Shown: piece after piece, positions 24,074 through 35,822 of the stretch | Layout of the letters: every line of letters starts with the position of its first letter | Position numbering within the stretch: position 1 is the first letter of the stretch | NCBI GenBank assembly: GCA_963965975.1 | Contig: OZ014411.1 | Span: 13,470,501-13,534,500 of the forward strand | Source of the DNA: Xestospongia bergquistia | Lineage: Eukaryota; Porifera; Demospongiae; Haplosclerida; Petrosiidae | Length of the DNA: 64,000 nucleotides | Direction of reading: 5' to 3' | Translations under genes and position numbers: made by a program | The notes under the pieces: model-generated | Seen by the model: only the letters and a program-made list of their open reading frames with translations | Database searches by the model: none | Told to the model about the DNA's origin: nothing

Positions 24074-27000
24074 CTTCTGTGAGGTGAGTAGTAAAACATA
24101 TTCTAGCTCCCAAATGTACAGTAGATAGTGATGGTATAATAGCATATCCTACTCTGACTCTAATATAGTCACATATATGAACACTGTCTGTTACCCATAC
24201 CTAAATAATATAAAGAGAGCATTATAAATTACATTTAATTACATATAATACTAATATTTGTAATATTCTTTTGTGACATTTTATTAGAAGCTGATCATAT
24301 ATATTTAAGTTGGTTAACAAATACTCGTTTTCACTTATATGCTATGAACACTTGTGCTTTATTGGATTTATGCAACACTATAAAATGTTTTGATCGTATG
24401 ATTGTAGCATACTATTATTGTTCTCCACTCTTCAAACCTCTACTCACTATTGATTTTAAGACAATCTTTTATTTTTAATTAATCTTTGACTACCATATCA
24501 CACACTAAACAGCTGTTAGGTGAAGGAAAAAAAGTAAGTATTTTAATATATGTATGGAGTCATTCTGACAGCTAACAGACATCTACACTTCAAAATAGAA
24601 AACTGAGCAACAGCATGTGATATGTTGGGGCCCTTAACTAACTTCCACTGAATAGCACAAATATATAATCGTATGATACCAGTTTGTTACTCACTTTCAA
24701 TATGGCATTTCCTTGTCTAGCTGCTTTCACAACATAGCTGCCATTTCCATGTACTCGAGTTACATGTACTATATCAAACTGGTTCAACCTGTATGACAAC
24801 TCAATCCCAGCATAATTAAATTGACGCCCAATAGAGTCATGTAAAACAGCTGCAAAATGAGAAGAGTATCCCAAAAGAAAAGGAATGTTGTTTAGAATGA
24901 GGTGATACTTTAGCTAATGAGGTAGACATTAATGACAAACTGTCCAAAGGCTGTACCTGCAATACAAGTGCAAACATGTATTAATGTATGGTGTGTTATC
25001 TTATTATAATATGTTCTATAATAACACTTTAACAACTAATTTTTACGAGACATAATTAATTTTGTGATTTATGACTTTTCTGTTAAGAAACTGTATGCAT
25101 GGGAGCAAAGCTTTAGTAAATTTTCAGATTAAAAACCCTTATCATTATATGGTAAATGTACATTAGTAAGATTTTATAACTATAAATTTAGCTGAGCTAT
25201 AATATTTATACATTATAATTAAATGTTAAACATGTACCTCAATATGAACTATGACACTTTGATTTAATCGTAGCTCAAACTCATCAGCTGTTACCATGAC
25301 AGCAGCATGTCCATTGAAACCAGCAGTATATAATTCACCATTAGCTCTAATGGGCACAACAGATTGGCCCTCTTCTGAACAGGGATGAATTAAATGATAA
25401 TTAAGATGAGAATTTCCATCTCTACCAAAAAGAAAAGAAAAATATTAACAATACATGTATATGTATTTCTTTACATAAATAGTTTTGTAAAGACTGATTT
25501 GTGTAACTAAAAAGATAACTAAAATAAATGTTTGTTACAGAAATAAGTACAATACCAGTCTTTCTTCATGAACGTTTCCCACAAATATATCACATCTACA
25601 TTATTAGTTTATTTCCACATAAATAGAGAGTACACATACCAAATATTGAATTGCATTGAAAGCTTTATAGGTAATCTGAATTTTAAAACAAAGTGTTTGA
25701 ATGAATGTTCACAGCATTATAGAAAAGGAACCTATACATTGACAACTACATAGCATATAACTTATGTTGTATAGACTTTAATTATCTATTTTAACAAGTG
25801 TGAAAGATTTCATATGAACACCAAATATAGGTGTGTTTTATGGGTCTAATTTATTCTGAGCACTTAAAGTAGGAGAAATTCTATAGGAAACACTGAAGTA
25901 ATACATTTCTTACAACCACCATTAGGTGCCTCTAATATACTATTGACTGCAAATGAAGTGATCTGGTAGGTCAATTGTGGATAAATACATCATAATAACA
26001 TACCTGTTGGTAATAATCCTTGTATGTCCATTTTGTGGTAAAAGAAGGTGACCATTAGGAGGATTGAGTAATTTCAAACGACCAAATATTAATACTTGAA
26101 CTTCATCATAAAAAGTGGCTTCATTTGGGGAACATACTCCAGAAGGACACTTTGCTGTAAGTTTTATCACCCCTTGACCAGGGTTCCTTGTTCTGAGGCA
26201 TGCAGTGAAATCTCTTTCCTCTTGTAGAGATATACCAGCCTAATATAATACAGTATAATAAACAATACAAAGCAGAATCATGTGTACAAGTTATATATTG
26301 ACTAAATGGAATAAGTAGCATGAAAATTAATGCAATGAGTTTTAACTGTGACATAAAGAACACATGACTCATAAGTCTATCCATTACACTTCTTTCTATC
26401 AACTTTCATGTAGTGAGTTTGGTATAATTCATAACTATTATAAATGTACAAGTACTATACATGTATATAGTCTATGTACCTTATCATGAACAGAAGCCAA
26501 TGAAAGAACATCCATATTAGATACTGTTCAATGAAATATCAGTCCAGGGACTGCACTACTAAATGTAAAAGGTGTCTCATCATCTTGTACACCTTCAGCA
26601 TGTACAGATATCTATAATAGGAAAGATAAAGTAAATGGAAGAAAAAGTTTGTCAGATCACAAGACTATCTGTTATCTGTTGTCATCTGGTTGCCATAGCA
26701 ACATATTCATCCAGCAATCACTTTGTGAGATAAAGGATCTGTTACAGATCTCAACATTTTAGTTTTCACTTTTTTGAAGCTAACGACAGTACAATCAGCA
26801 CCAAATGGAACATTTCCAGTAAAAAAATAACTAGTCTCATGATATCATCCCTTGAGAGACTAAGACAGATCTACATGTAAATAACAATTACTTGCTGCTA
26901 TTCATGGTTACTTTAGTGTCTTACTTTGAATGGAAAAGATCTCTTAGGTCATTGAATAAATCAAACAAACTGGAACAAGACATATCAATACTTAACTCCA

Positions 27001-28392
27001 TCCATCTTGTCATAGTAATTAACTATTCATAAGTTAATTATTCATAAGTACCGTTGGCAGACAAGGAGTGATTACTTTATCAGATTTTGTGCACATCTCC
27101 TAAAATCATTCTTTTTGAGAACTGCTTGAAAAGACCTCAATCTTAAGTGCTTTTTATGTATATTGAATAAATGATGTTTCCTCTTTATTAGATTTTATCT
27201 GCTCATATAATGGATAACGGAGCTAGTATAGGTGGTAGTCAAGCTACACCTCATACATCAGGTACAACTAACAATCTTCAATATCAAGCAGTCTTCAATG
27301 ATATTGTATCATTAAGAAGACCTAAATCAAAATTAATCAACGAAGAAGAAGTAAATTCTGAAGAAGAAGAAATAGACTTACCAGAGAATTTACAAAGAGT
27401 TATAAGGACATCTGAGTAAAGTATTTAACATTCTCTAGTAATAAGGGATGAGTATAACACAGGATGAGTATAACACAAGTGTCCTAGTAAGACTATTTGA
27501 GAGACTCTCAAATTTATTATCTGTGCTTTTAATATTGATTTTTTTGCAAATGTCTGAAATATCTAAACCAATTACATCAGATGAATTTTAACAGCAGGGC
27601 CAGAACCTACAGGTGTCTATATTGTGATGGATAGAGTGATGTCATTTATTTCAAGGAGATAGTTTGGTGAAGTTGAGACATTTATGAATTGTTCTTGTTG
27701 TATGAACTTATGCTTTGAGCTACCTTAAGTAATGATCTCTTTAGGAAGACACAATGGATGCTCCTCCATTAAAAAACTAAAGAAAGATGAAGAGACAACA
27801 AAGGAGAAGGAAATTGAAGAGAAGATCAAGGAGAAATGTGATGATAAGAAGTTAGACACATCACTTACCCAACCCTCGCTAAATAAAAAGGACTCCATTG
27901 AAGAAACACTAATTTGTGAAATCTGTCAGGTAAAAGACAACAAATTTAACAGTATAATATTGTTATTTATTTATAGGAAACTCTTCATGACTGTGTGAGG
28001 TAATTGACTTAGTGATATTAGACTCATACCCAAATAGTCATTCCTTCCCACATGAGCATGAGGCTGACTGTGATTTTTTCAATTATCCTGTGATATTTGT
28101 AGTTGTAGTTTTAATTGTTTTATTATATATCCTTTCCTTAGTTTACAGCCCTGTACACATATCTATTGTGGAGGATGCTAGTCTGAATGAACTGCTCACT
28201 CTAACCAATGCCCAGCTATAAGCAAATACCATATTTCATGTACTACAACTGACAATGTCTTAAGAGTCCATTGAAATAGCCAGATATTAAATATTAAAGT
28301 TTATGAATATATGTCTGTTATTGTTAATGTTCATTATAGTTTGTTTGGTATTATCATTCATTTCCTGTTTGACCATCATTTATACTAATTAT

Positions 28393-29763
28393 GGGTTAGT
28401 CCCATTTCACCTACTCCCATTTTGCCTACTTCCATTTCGCCTACTAATTGACAACCAGTGCAATTTTGCCTACTCATGCAAAATGCTATACAATTCATGG
28501 AATACCATAAATACATGATGGTTTTGATGTGAGTTTCACATAAAAAGGGTGTTACCTAAACCAGTCTTTGATTTTAATTGCTAAAAACAAGGGTTGCATG
28601 ACAGGTTTTGATGTGAGTTTCAGGGTGTTACCTAAGCCAGTACACACTCATTTCAATTGAGATCATGGAGTTTGTCACAACTCAGAGAGGAGCAAGATCA
28701 CTTATCTATGAAGGGCATAAATACCTTATCAATTGAAGAGGAAGAGATGGTCAAATTTTTTGGAGATATGCGAACAGCAGACAGTGCGAGGGAGCAGTGA
28801 CAACCAAAGAAGATGAAATTGTATCCAGCAGAGCAGATGAACACAATCATGCATTTAAAAATGGTAGGCAGTTCCCTTTGGTTTATTGTTTGCTACCAGG
28901 AAAGTCTCATGCGGTTTATCTGAGAGCCCTTGAGATTATCAAGCAAAAAAAATCAGAAGACCTTGCCCCAGCAGAAGTCCTCACTGACTTTGAACTAGCT
29001 ATAATTCAAGCAGTAGAGTTGACATTTCCAACTACAGAGGTTAAAGGGTGCTTTTATCATTTTGCACAAGCTTTAAATAAAAAAATAGCCACCCTTGGTC
29101 TGCAATGTGCTTATAGACAAAATCCTGATGTGAGCAAATTTGTTAGGAAGACAGTTGCTCTAGCATTTGTGGCTCAATGATTTGTTTGCTTTGCTTGGCA
29201 TGGTATCAAGATGCAAGTTCCAAAAGTTGAAAAAATGGACGAGTTTGTGACCTACTTTGAAGAGACTGGTTGGTGGGCAACTTTGGTCCTAGACTATGAA
29301 ACATCTCCTCCTCATATGCCAGCAGCCCTAAGACCAACAACCAAGATGGCACAACAAGTTGAAGCAAATTGCAAGGAAAGCCCACCCCAATGTGTTTGAA
29401 CTCATCGAAATCTTCATGCAAGAACAATCAAGCACTGAAGTCAGCATTGCTCAACTTGAAGCAGGATCACAGCCACCTAAAAGAGCTGAGAAGTCTGTTG
29501 AAAAAGGCAATAAAATAGGAGAACTAAAAAGTAGATTTGATCAAATTAGTTTAGAAGAGTATATTAGAGGAATTTTTGCTCATACTGCCATTTGAACTAT
29601 ATGTGTATGCATTGGAACTTAATACTATTAGATGATTTTTAACCTTTTTTATTTTCTTACAAACTTACTTCTATCACTTTCATCATGTTTTGCATGAGTA
29701 GGCAAAATGGCACTGGTCGTCAATTAGTAGGCGAAATGGGAGTAGGCAAAATGGCACCAATTC
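28393..29763 (+). mobile_element. MULE-type DNA transposon with FLYWCH domain, internally deleted
   Basis: The 1,371 bp element is bounded by the 8 bp duplication CTAATTAT (28385-28392 and 29764-29771). The long terminal inverted repeats (28393-28485; about 29686-29763) contain internal copies of CCATTTTGCCTACT, one copy more on the left. Inside, ATG at about 28665 opens a FLYWCH zinc-finger domain with one TGA stop. Directly after it comes the MULE transposase core FPLVYCLLPGKS, LTDFELAIIQAVE, VKGCFYHFAQAL, then KQIARKAHPNVFELIEIF. The stretch between the FLYWCH domain and the core is missing, so the copy is a deleted non-autonomous one, with a further stop (TGA near 29178) and shift. It sits in the left LTR of the BEL element. 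Confidence 0.92.
28665..29595 (+). pseudogene. FLYWCH-MULE transposase remnant
   Basis: FLYWCH domain: FVTTQRGARSL, EGHKYLIN, then TGA, IFWRYANSRQCEG and DEHNH. The transposase domain at 28860-29180 gives a DFELA Asp and CFYHFAQAL, part of the MULE DDE core. After a TGA and a frameshift the C-terminal EVSIAQLEAG and SRFDQISLEEYI blocks complete the protein to 29595. The joins between frames make it non-functional. Confidence 0.88.
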
Positions 29764-29885
29764 CTAATTATCATTTTCTTAATTAATTGATCTCGTATAA
29801 TTGGAAACATACACTTTTGAAAAGAAAGTTTTTGTTGAATGTCAATTTTTGTGTCTCGTTCAATCCGGGAGAACTCAACATATTT

Positions 29886-29904
29886 TGGTCCACCGAACCA
29901 GATT
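29886..29904 (+). other. BEL primer-binding site
   Basis: TGGTCCACCGAACCAGATT begins five bases after the left LTR end. TGGTCC-- followed by CGAACC is the form I expect for BEL/Pao elements of animals. The tRNA is not assigned. Confidence 0.55.
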
Positions 29905-30037
29905 CTAGCAAGAACATCGATAGTTTGATGGTTCTCTCTCAATACTCAGCTATCTCCATCGTATTTCGTACTCGACCACGTGCTCTCTAGCACCTCCATT
30001 TTTGATTCCCATTTTCACCTCGTTGATAAAATAAAAA

Positions 30038-33000
30038 ATGGCTCAAGATCCTACTACACTTAGGAAGCGACGAGGTGTCCTTCTTGAGTCGATAACTTGA
30101 CTTTTCACTCGTCTGAAGGATTTGAAGAGCAAAGCCGATCAGCCTGCCACCCTTTATCTCGCACAACAGATTTAGCAGAAACTGGAGAGTCTAGACTCCG
30201 ACTTCAAGCTTAATCACTATGCACTCATTGATCTCATCAACGACACTTAAAGTATGTTCAAAGAGCAGGATATTCTAGATGGACATGATGACGAGATGGC
30301 CACATTGTCCACTCGTATTAAACGGCTGGTTGTTGTCTGTGACTCCTCCTCCGAATTTAGTCCTCGTAAGATAGCTTCCCGAAGGTTAGTTCGCCTTGGA
30401 AGAATATTATTTACTGTAAACGAAAGAATTGGCTCCTTGTCTGGAGGGCCTGATGATGTTTGTCTTCTTCATCAATATGAAGAGCAACTTCATGACCTCA
30501 AGGTTGAATTGGGTAACATTTGTAGTGTTCTTTTGTTCCTTGGTATAGAGGAATCCAATCAGCTCTATACCTCGCAAACACAACTTGATAAAGAGCTGTT
30601 TGACTGCTCTTTTAAAATCAAGAGGTTGCTATTCCCGTCTGGTCAAGCCCTTGACTCAACTCTACCCTCACTCGATAGCAAGGGAGTTAAGCTGCCCAAA
30701 TTGGATGTACCTAAGTTTGATGGGAATATCATAAACTGGAGGACCTCTTGGGAGCAATTCTCTATTTCAATTTATAGCCGATCTGGTTTGTCTGATGCAG
30801 AGAAACTGGTGTATCTCCAACATTTGCTTAAGGATGGTTCAGCAAAGGGTGCCATTGAAGGTCTGTCTCGATCTGGTGATTGCTAATCTGAAGCCATTGA
30901 AAGCCTGAAGGCACGCTGTGATCACCCAAGGCTCATCCACCAGACACATGTTCATATGATTCTTGAGGCCACTCCTCTCAGAGATGGAACTGGCAAAGAG
31001 CTCCGCCAACTCTATGATGTCATTCAACAACATCTCCGAGCTCTCAAGGCAATGGAGCATGAGCCATCTGGTTCCTTTATCACATCCATGCTTGAGCTCA
31101 AGCTAGATACTAATACCATGTTTGAGTGGCAAAAGTACAGTCAAGACTCGGTCGATGTGCCTCACTATCAGAGGTTCCTTGAGTTCATTAACCTATGTGC
31201 CCAAGCTTCTGAAGCTTCGGTCTCAGACCATAAGAGAGCCACTCAAGTTGAAGATCACTCAGTGAAGAAGGGTTCTAATGCTGGAAAGTCAATAACCTCG
31301 TTTACAGCCAGTACTGTGAATTCGACAAGCCACAACTGTGTCATTTGTAAGTCTCACAAACACCCTCTACATGCATGTCTGCAATTTAAGTCAATACCTC
31401 ACGATGAGATGGTCTCTACATTGAAGTCACGCCACCTTTGCATGAATTGTCTCCAACCAGGGCATTTTGTGAAGGAGTGCACGTCTCTGCATTGATGCAG
31501 GAAATGTCAGAAGCCATATCATACCTTGTTACACTTGGAACACAAGGATAATGCATCAACTTCCACTGATACCACTAGTACTTCTCAATCTGTTGTGTCG
31601 AATACTGCCGCTGGGCTTTCTTCCAAATCTTTGCTCATGACCTGTCGTGTTTTGGTTGATGCTCCTGATGGTTCCTCTGTGGAAGCTAAAGCCATTCTTG
31701 ACTCTGCCTCGTCAGCCTCCTTTGTATCGGAGTGTTTGTCTCAAAGCCTGCGTCTTCCACGCTCCTGACAAGGTGTGCAAATCTCAGACATCGCTGGTCT
31801 CTCTCACAACTCTCCTCACCAAGCCGTCGCTAGTCTCACTATATCTGCTGTTCAGTCTCCTTTAAAGAAATTCAAGGTGACAGCTGTTGTTGTACCTCGT
31901 GTGATGTGTGACCTGTCACTTCACTCCATTTCTTTTGATTTGATGTGGAGAGATTTGAAGGGCATTCCCCTAGCAGACCCAGACTTTGGTCTCCCCAGAA
32001 GAACAGACATACTTTTGGGAGTTGACATCTTTGTTGAAGTTCCAAGTGTAACAAGGTATGATGTCGCTTCTGGCATTTCTTGCATCGATGCAGAGACATG
32101 CACTCCTTCACAAAATGCCCTGGTCGGAGACAAGTCATGCAAAGGCCGGTAGACTGGTGCTCCTGGCTCTCAGTCTGCCTTCAAGACAGAGTTTGGTTGG
32201 GTCCTCGCTGAAAAGCTCAATGTCTATGCCTCAAGTCACTCCATTGCCTCTCATCATGTTTCCGTCGCCACTGGAGATGATTTGTTGCGAATGTTCTGGG
32301 AGATAGAGGAATGTCCAAAGGATCTATCCTATCTCACTCCAGAAGAGCAATTAGTTGTGCAACACTTCAAAGACAATCACTCACGATCAGAAGATGGTTG
32401 TTTCATTGTTCCTCTGCCCAAGAAACCACATGCTAAGTCATTGGGTGAATCCAGATCTCAGGCTGTGAGAAGATTCCTCTCATTAGAGCGATCTCTACAT
32501 GCCAAGGAGCAGTTTGATGAGTTTGATTCTGTGATGAATGAGTACTTTGAGAAGGGGCATGCTGAACTAGTTCCCTTGGATGATCTGGAGAAGTCTTTAC
32601 AAGATGTTTTCTATCTTCCCATGCATGCAGTAAAAAGGGAGTCAAGCACAACCACATAGATCAGAGATATGATTGATGCTTCAGCCAAGTCTTCTACTGG
32701 AGTCTCCCTAAATGATATATTGTTGGTTGGACCTACCATTCACCCACCTCTCCTTGATGTACTACTTCGTTTTCGTTTACACCGTGTGGCTCTTGTTGCT
32801 GATGTCAGTCACATGTAACGTGCCATTGAACTCACTAAATCCGATAGAGATCTACATCAGTTTGTTTGGAGGAGGAATCCCAAGGATCCTCTACTTGACT
32901 ACCGCATGACCCGAGTCACCTTTGGTGTCTCCGCCTTCTCGTTCGCTGCCAACATGTTGGTCAAACAGAACACCCTTGATTTCGCCATGGCCGTTGATGT

Positions 33001-35592
33001 AGTAAACAGAGCTTTCTACGTAGATTATGGATTGACTGGTGCTGATTCCACAGAAGAAGCAATCAAGTTACAAAGGCAACTACAAGACCTATTCTCTCAT
33101 GGTGGCTTCTTGTTGCGTAAGTGGAATTCAAATGACCAGGTGGTTTTACAGCACATATCTCTTGAGCTACAAGACTCCCAGTCGACGTATACAATTCCCG
33201 AGTTGTACATAGAATATGTTAAAACGCTTGGAATAGAGTGGAATGCAAACCTAGACCATTTCCGTCTGACTGTTGCTAAGCCACCTTCTACTCGTCCTAT
33301 TACCGAATGCATATTGGCATCTGACATCACCAAAACCTTTGATGTCCTGTGGTTGTTTTCTCCTTCCGTCATCAAGATTAAGATCTTATTGCAACAGCTA
33401 TGGGAGCTAAAAATCTGTTGGAATGACCCAGTACCCGACTCAGTTCATGATATCTGGTCTCGATGGAGATCTGAACTCAACCTCCTCTCTACAAAATACA
33501 TCCCTCAATGCTACTTCTCCAAGGAAGCTCACATTATCTCCATGAAACTCCATAGCTTTCGTGATGCATCGGAGCAAGCATATGCAGCTGTCATTTATAT
33601 GCGTATGATGGACCTGGATAGAGGAATACAGGTTTCATTAGTGACCTCTAGACCAAGGTGGCCCCCATCAAGCAATTAACCATCCCTTGTCTGGAGTTAT
33701 GTGGAGCCTACCTTTTAGTTCAGCTACTTCATCATGTCCAGCAGGTTTTCAATTTGTTGCTCGTTAAATATATGCCTGGACTGACAGCACTATTGTTCTC
33801 AGCTGGCTAATTGGAAACCCCAGATAGTTGAACACTTACGTTGCCAACTGAGTCTCTTACACTTGTAAAGTTGACAGCAACCGATCATTGGAACCATGTC
33901 CATGGAACCGACAACCCGGCTGACTGTGCAACAAGAGGTCTGTTTCCAGTAGAGTTGTTGGAACACCAGTTATGGTGGAATGGCCCCAATTGGTTGACCC
34001 AGCCACCCACAGCTTGACCTCATCAGTCAGACCTCCCTCATATTGAGACAACAGAGGTAAGGGTATGTACACTCCACATAGTAACTCAGAACAAGGTGCC
34101 AATCATTCCTATTGATCATTACTCCAGTTATACCAAGTTGAAATGTGTCACAGCTTGGATCCTTCGTTTTGTCAATAATTGTTGTACCAACAAGAATGGC
34201 TGTTCTCTCCAGTCGTCTTCATCTCTGACTACTCAAGAGCTACACACAGCTGAAACCTATTGGATGTCCATTGCTCAAGAAGATTGTTTTCCTGAGGAAA
34301 TTGAGACTATTAAGGAAAGTAAAATCCTACGTAGCTCTAGTCCTTTGCTATCCCTCCACCCAATCCTTGACTCATCTGGAATTCTACGTGTGGGTGGCAG
34401 ACACCGCTTCAAGAAGGTGTCATATTCAAAGTCAGCATCCTGTCATCCTTTCTGGAAAACATCCTGTAACCAAACTGATGATTCATTTTGAACACCTTCA
34501 CTTACTTCATGCTGGTCCTACATTACTAGCCTGTTCTCTGAATCACTGTTTCTATATCCTCGGAGGAGGTAAAGCAATTCGATCAATCACCCGCAGTTGT
34601 GTCATTTGTCAACGTACCTCAGGAAAGCCTCAACATCAGATGCTAGGTCAATTACCTATTGAGCGTGTCACTCCTGATCTCGTTTTTGACAAGGTTGGCG
34701 TGGATTATGCTGTCCCTTTCTACATCAAATATGGACATGTGAGGAAACCTACTGTAGTTAAAACCTATGCCAGTGTTTTTTTTCACTTTCAGTGAAAGCT
34801 GTGCATTTAGAACTGGTGTCAGAGTTAACAACTGAAGCCTTCCTAGCCTGTCTAAGGCGCTTCATATCTCGACGGGGTAGCCAACTCTTATATGGAGTGA
34901 CCACTGTACAAATTTAGTGGGCGCAGCTTGGGAGATCAAAGACTTATTGCACTTCCGAAAACCCAGAGGTTGCAAGATGCTATTTCTGAGTTTTGTTCAA
35001 CACAAAATATACAGTGGAAGTTCATTCCTGAACACGCTTCTCATTTTGGTGGCCTTTAGGAGGCAGCAGTGAAAAGTATGAAAACGTATTTGAGATGTGT
35101 AATTGGTAGTGTGAAGCTGACATTTGAAGAGTTTACTACGGTTCTCGCTCAAGTGGAATCATGTCTCAACAGTAGACTTCTCATCTCTCTCCCACTTGAT
35201 GATGATGGAAAAGGAGCTCTCACTCCTGGGCACTTTCTCATCGGCAGACCATTGGAAGCTCTGCCTGATCCCTCATTCTCATACCATTCCCTCGTTCTCC
35301 TTCGTCGCTGACACCTATGTCAAGCACTTGTACGTCATTTCTGGCAACGTTGGTCGTCTGAGTAAATCACTAGTCTGAAATTATATACAAAATGGCACTA
35401 TCCATCAAGAAATACATTGTGATTTTGCAACAGGATAATTTAATTCCCTCGAAATGGCCACTTGCCAGAGTGATTAAGATTCATGCAGGCAAAGATGATC
35501 TTGTGCGAGTAGTCACTGTGAAGATGAACTCAGGAACCTACAAGAGACCAATCTCTAAAATAGCCATGTTGTTGCTATCTCAAGATGATTAA
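30038..35592 (+). pseudogene. BEL gag-pol polyprotein, disrupted
   Basis: ATG at 30038 starts MAQDPTTLRKRRGVLLES; stops follow at about 30095, 30172 and 30247. Gag (to about 31490) has the DUF1759-type block LPKLDVPKFDGNIINWRTSW and a CMNCLQPGHFVKEC zinc knuckle. The aspartic protease motif reads ILDSASSASFVS (about 31690). Reverse transcriptase (about 32300-33650) carries YVDY (33019-33030) where YVDD is needed, so it is catalytically dead. RNase H has LHSFRDASEQAYAAV (about 33550). Integrase has a zinc-binding CVICQ segment near 34600 and breaks into several frames after 34800. The last frame ends at 35592 with ISKIAML, close to the LTR. A 100 bp inverted piece lies inside (separate entry). 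Confidence 0.92.
32046..32148 (-). repeat. Inverted copy of the gag zinc knuckle inside the BEL element
   Basis: Read on minus, this segment encodes LRPGHFVKECMSLHRCKKCQ, a close copy of the plus-strand zinc-knuckle region at about 31436-31542. It interrupts the sequence between the protease end (DILLGVDIFVEV) and the following TGAPGS block. The inverted copy has CGA where the local plus copy has a TGA stop, so it was made before that mutation or from another element. Confidence 0.85.
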
Positions 35593-35641
35593 TTATGACT
35601 ATTTATTGTTGTTAAAGACCATCCAGTCTTGACCGGCGGTA

Positions 35642-35822
35642 TGTTAATGTTCATTATATTTTGTTTATGTATTATCATTCATTTCCTGTTTGACCATCAT
35701 TCATACTAATTATCATTTTCTTAATTAATTGATCTCGTATAATTGGAAACATACACTTTTGAAAAGAAAGTTTTTGTTGAATGTCAATTTTTGTGCCTCG
35801 TTCAATCCGGGAGAACTCAACA
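35642..35822 (+). repeat. Right LTR of the BEL element
   Basis: 181 bp, TG...CA ends, preceded by the purine-rich GACCGGCGGTA that could serve as polypurine tract. It is uninterrupted and served as the template to recognise the split left LTR. Confidence 0.93.

Larger units (their letters stand above)
17927..26611 (-). pseudogene. NUP210: NUP210 (nuclear pore gp210) 3' gene fragment with lesions
   Basis: Eight exons run right to left: 26480-26611, 26004-26239, 25238-25421, 24695-24956, 24074-24200, 19971-20107, 18834-19436, 17927-18493. Together they encode about 750 residues that follow the C-terminal part of NUP210 in order: FTFSSAVPGLIFH, FGRLKLLNP, ITNR-DGNSHLNYH, FAAVLHDSIG, VARAVSSGRAVIYHKV, EVPFLPAF, LGLPKVLQSLQV, then one transmembrane helix (LFLAVASVITLLATVVICIA) and a proline/serine-rich tail with TPLWS. 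NUP210 is the large single-pass glycoprotein anchoring the nuclear pore in the membrane. Lesions: the Trp after GLIFH is TGA (26528-26530), and exon 24695-24956 has one extra base near 24908. Family members are about 1,900 residues; the first 1,000 or so are absent, and sequence right of 26611 holds no further exon. Introns are retained, so it is not a retrocopy. Confidence 0.85.
28322..29880 (+). repeat. Left LTR of the BEL element, split by a MULE
   Basis: The LTR occupies 28322-28392 and 29772-29880 (180 bp without the insert) and matches the right LTR with few differences. An 8 bp duplication of LTR sequence marks the transposon insertion. Confidence 0.92.
28322..35822 (+). mobile_element. 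BEL/Pao LTR retrotransposon, full length, inactive
   Basis: Flanked by the 5 bp duplication GTTAT (28317-28321 and 35823-35827). LTRs of about 180 bp start TGTTAATG and end CTCAACA. The right one is intact; the left one is interrupted by a MULE. The order gag, protease, RT, RNase H, integrase and the 5 bp target duplication fit BEL/Pao. Stops in the polyprotein and loss of a catalytic Asp show the copy is dead. It inserted into an intron of the CHFR relic in the same orientation as that gene. Confidence 0.95.

Noticed and set aside
24638..24874. Separate small gene on minus
   Set aside because: It is exon 24695-24956 of the NUP210 relic plus read-through into the intron.
26528..26530. TGA as selenocysteine
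   Set aside because: The position aligns to a Trp of the family, and no SECIS-like hairpin was noted downstream.
31872..32142. Separate minus-strand zinc-knuckle gene
   Set aside because: It is the inverted 100 bp copy inside the BEL element, read on into antisense pol sequence.
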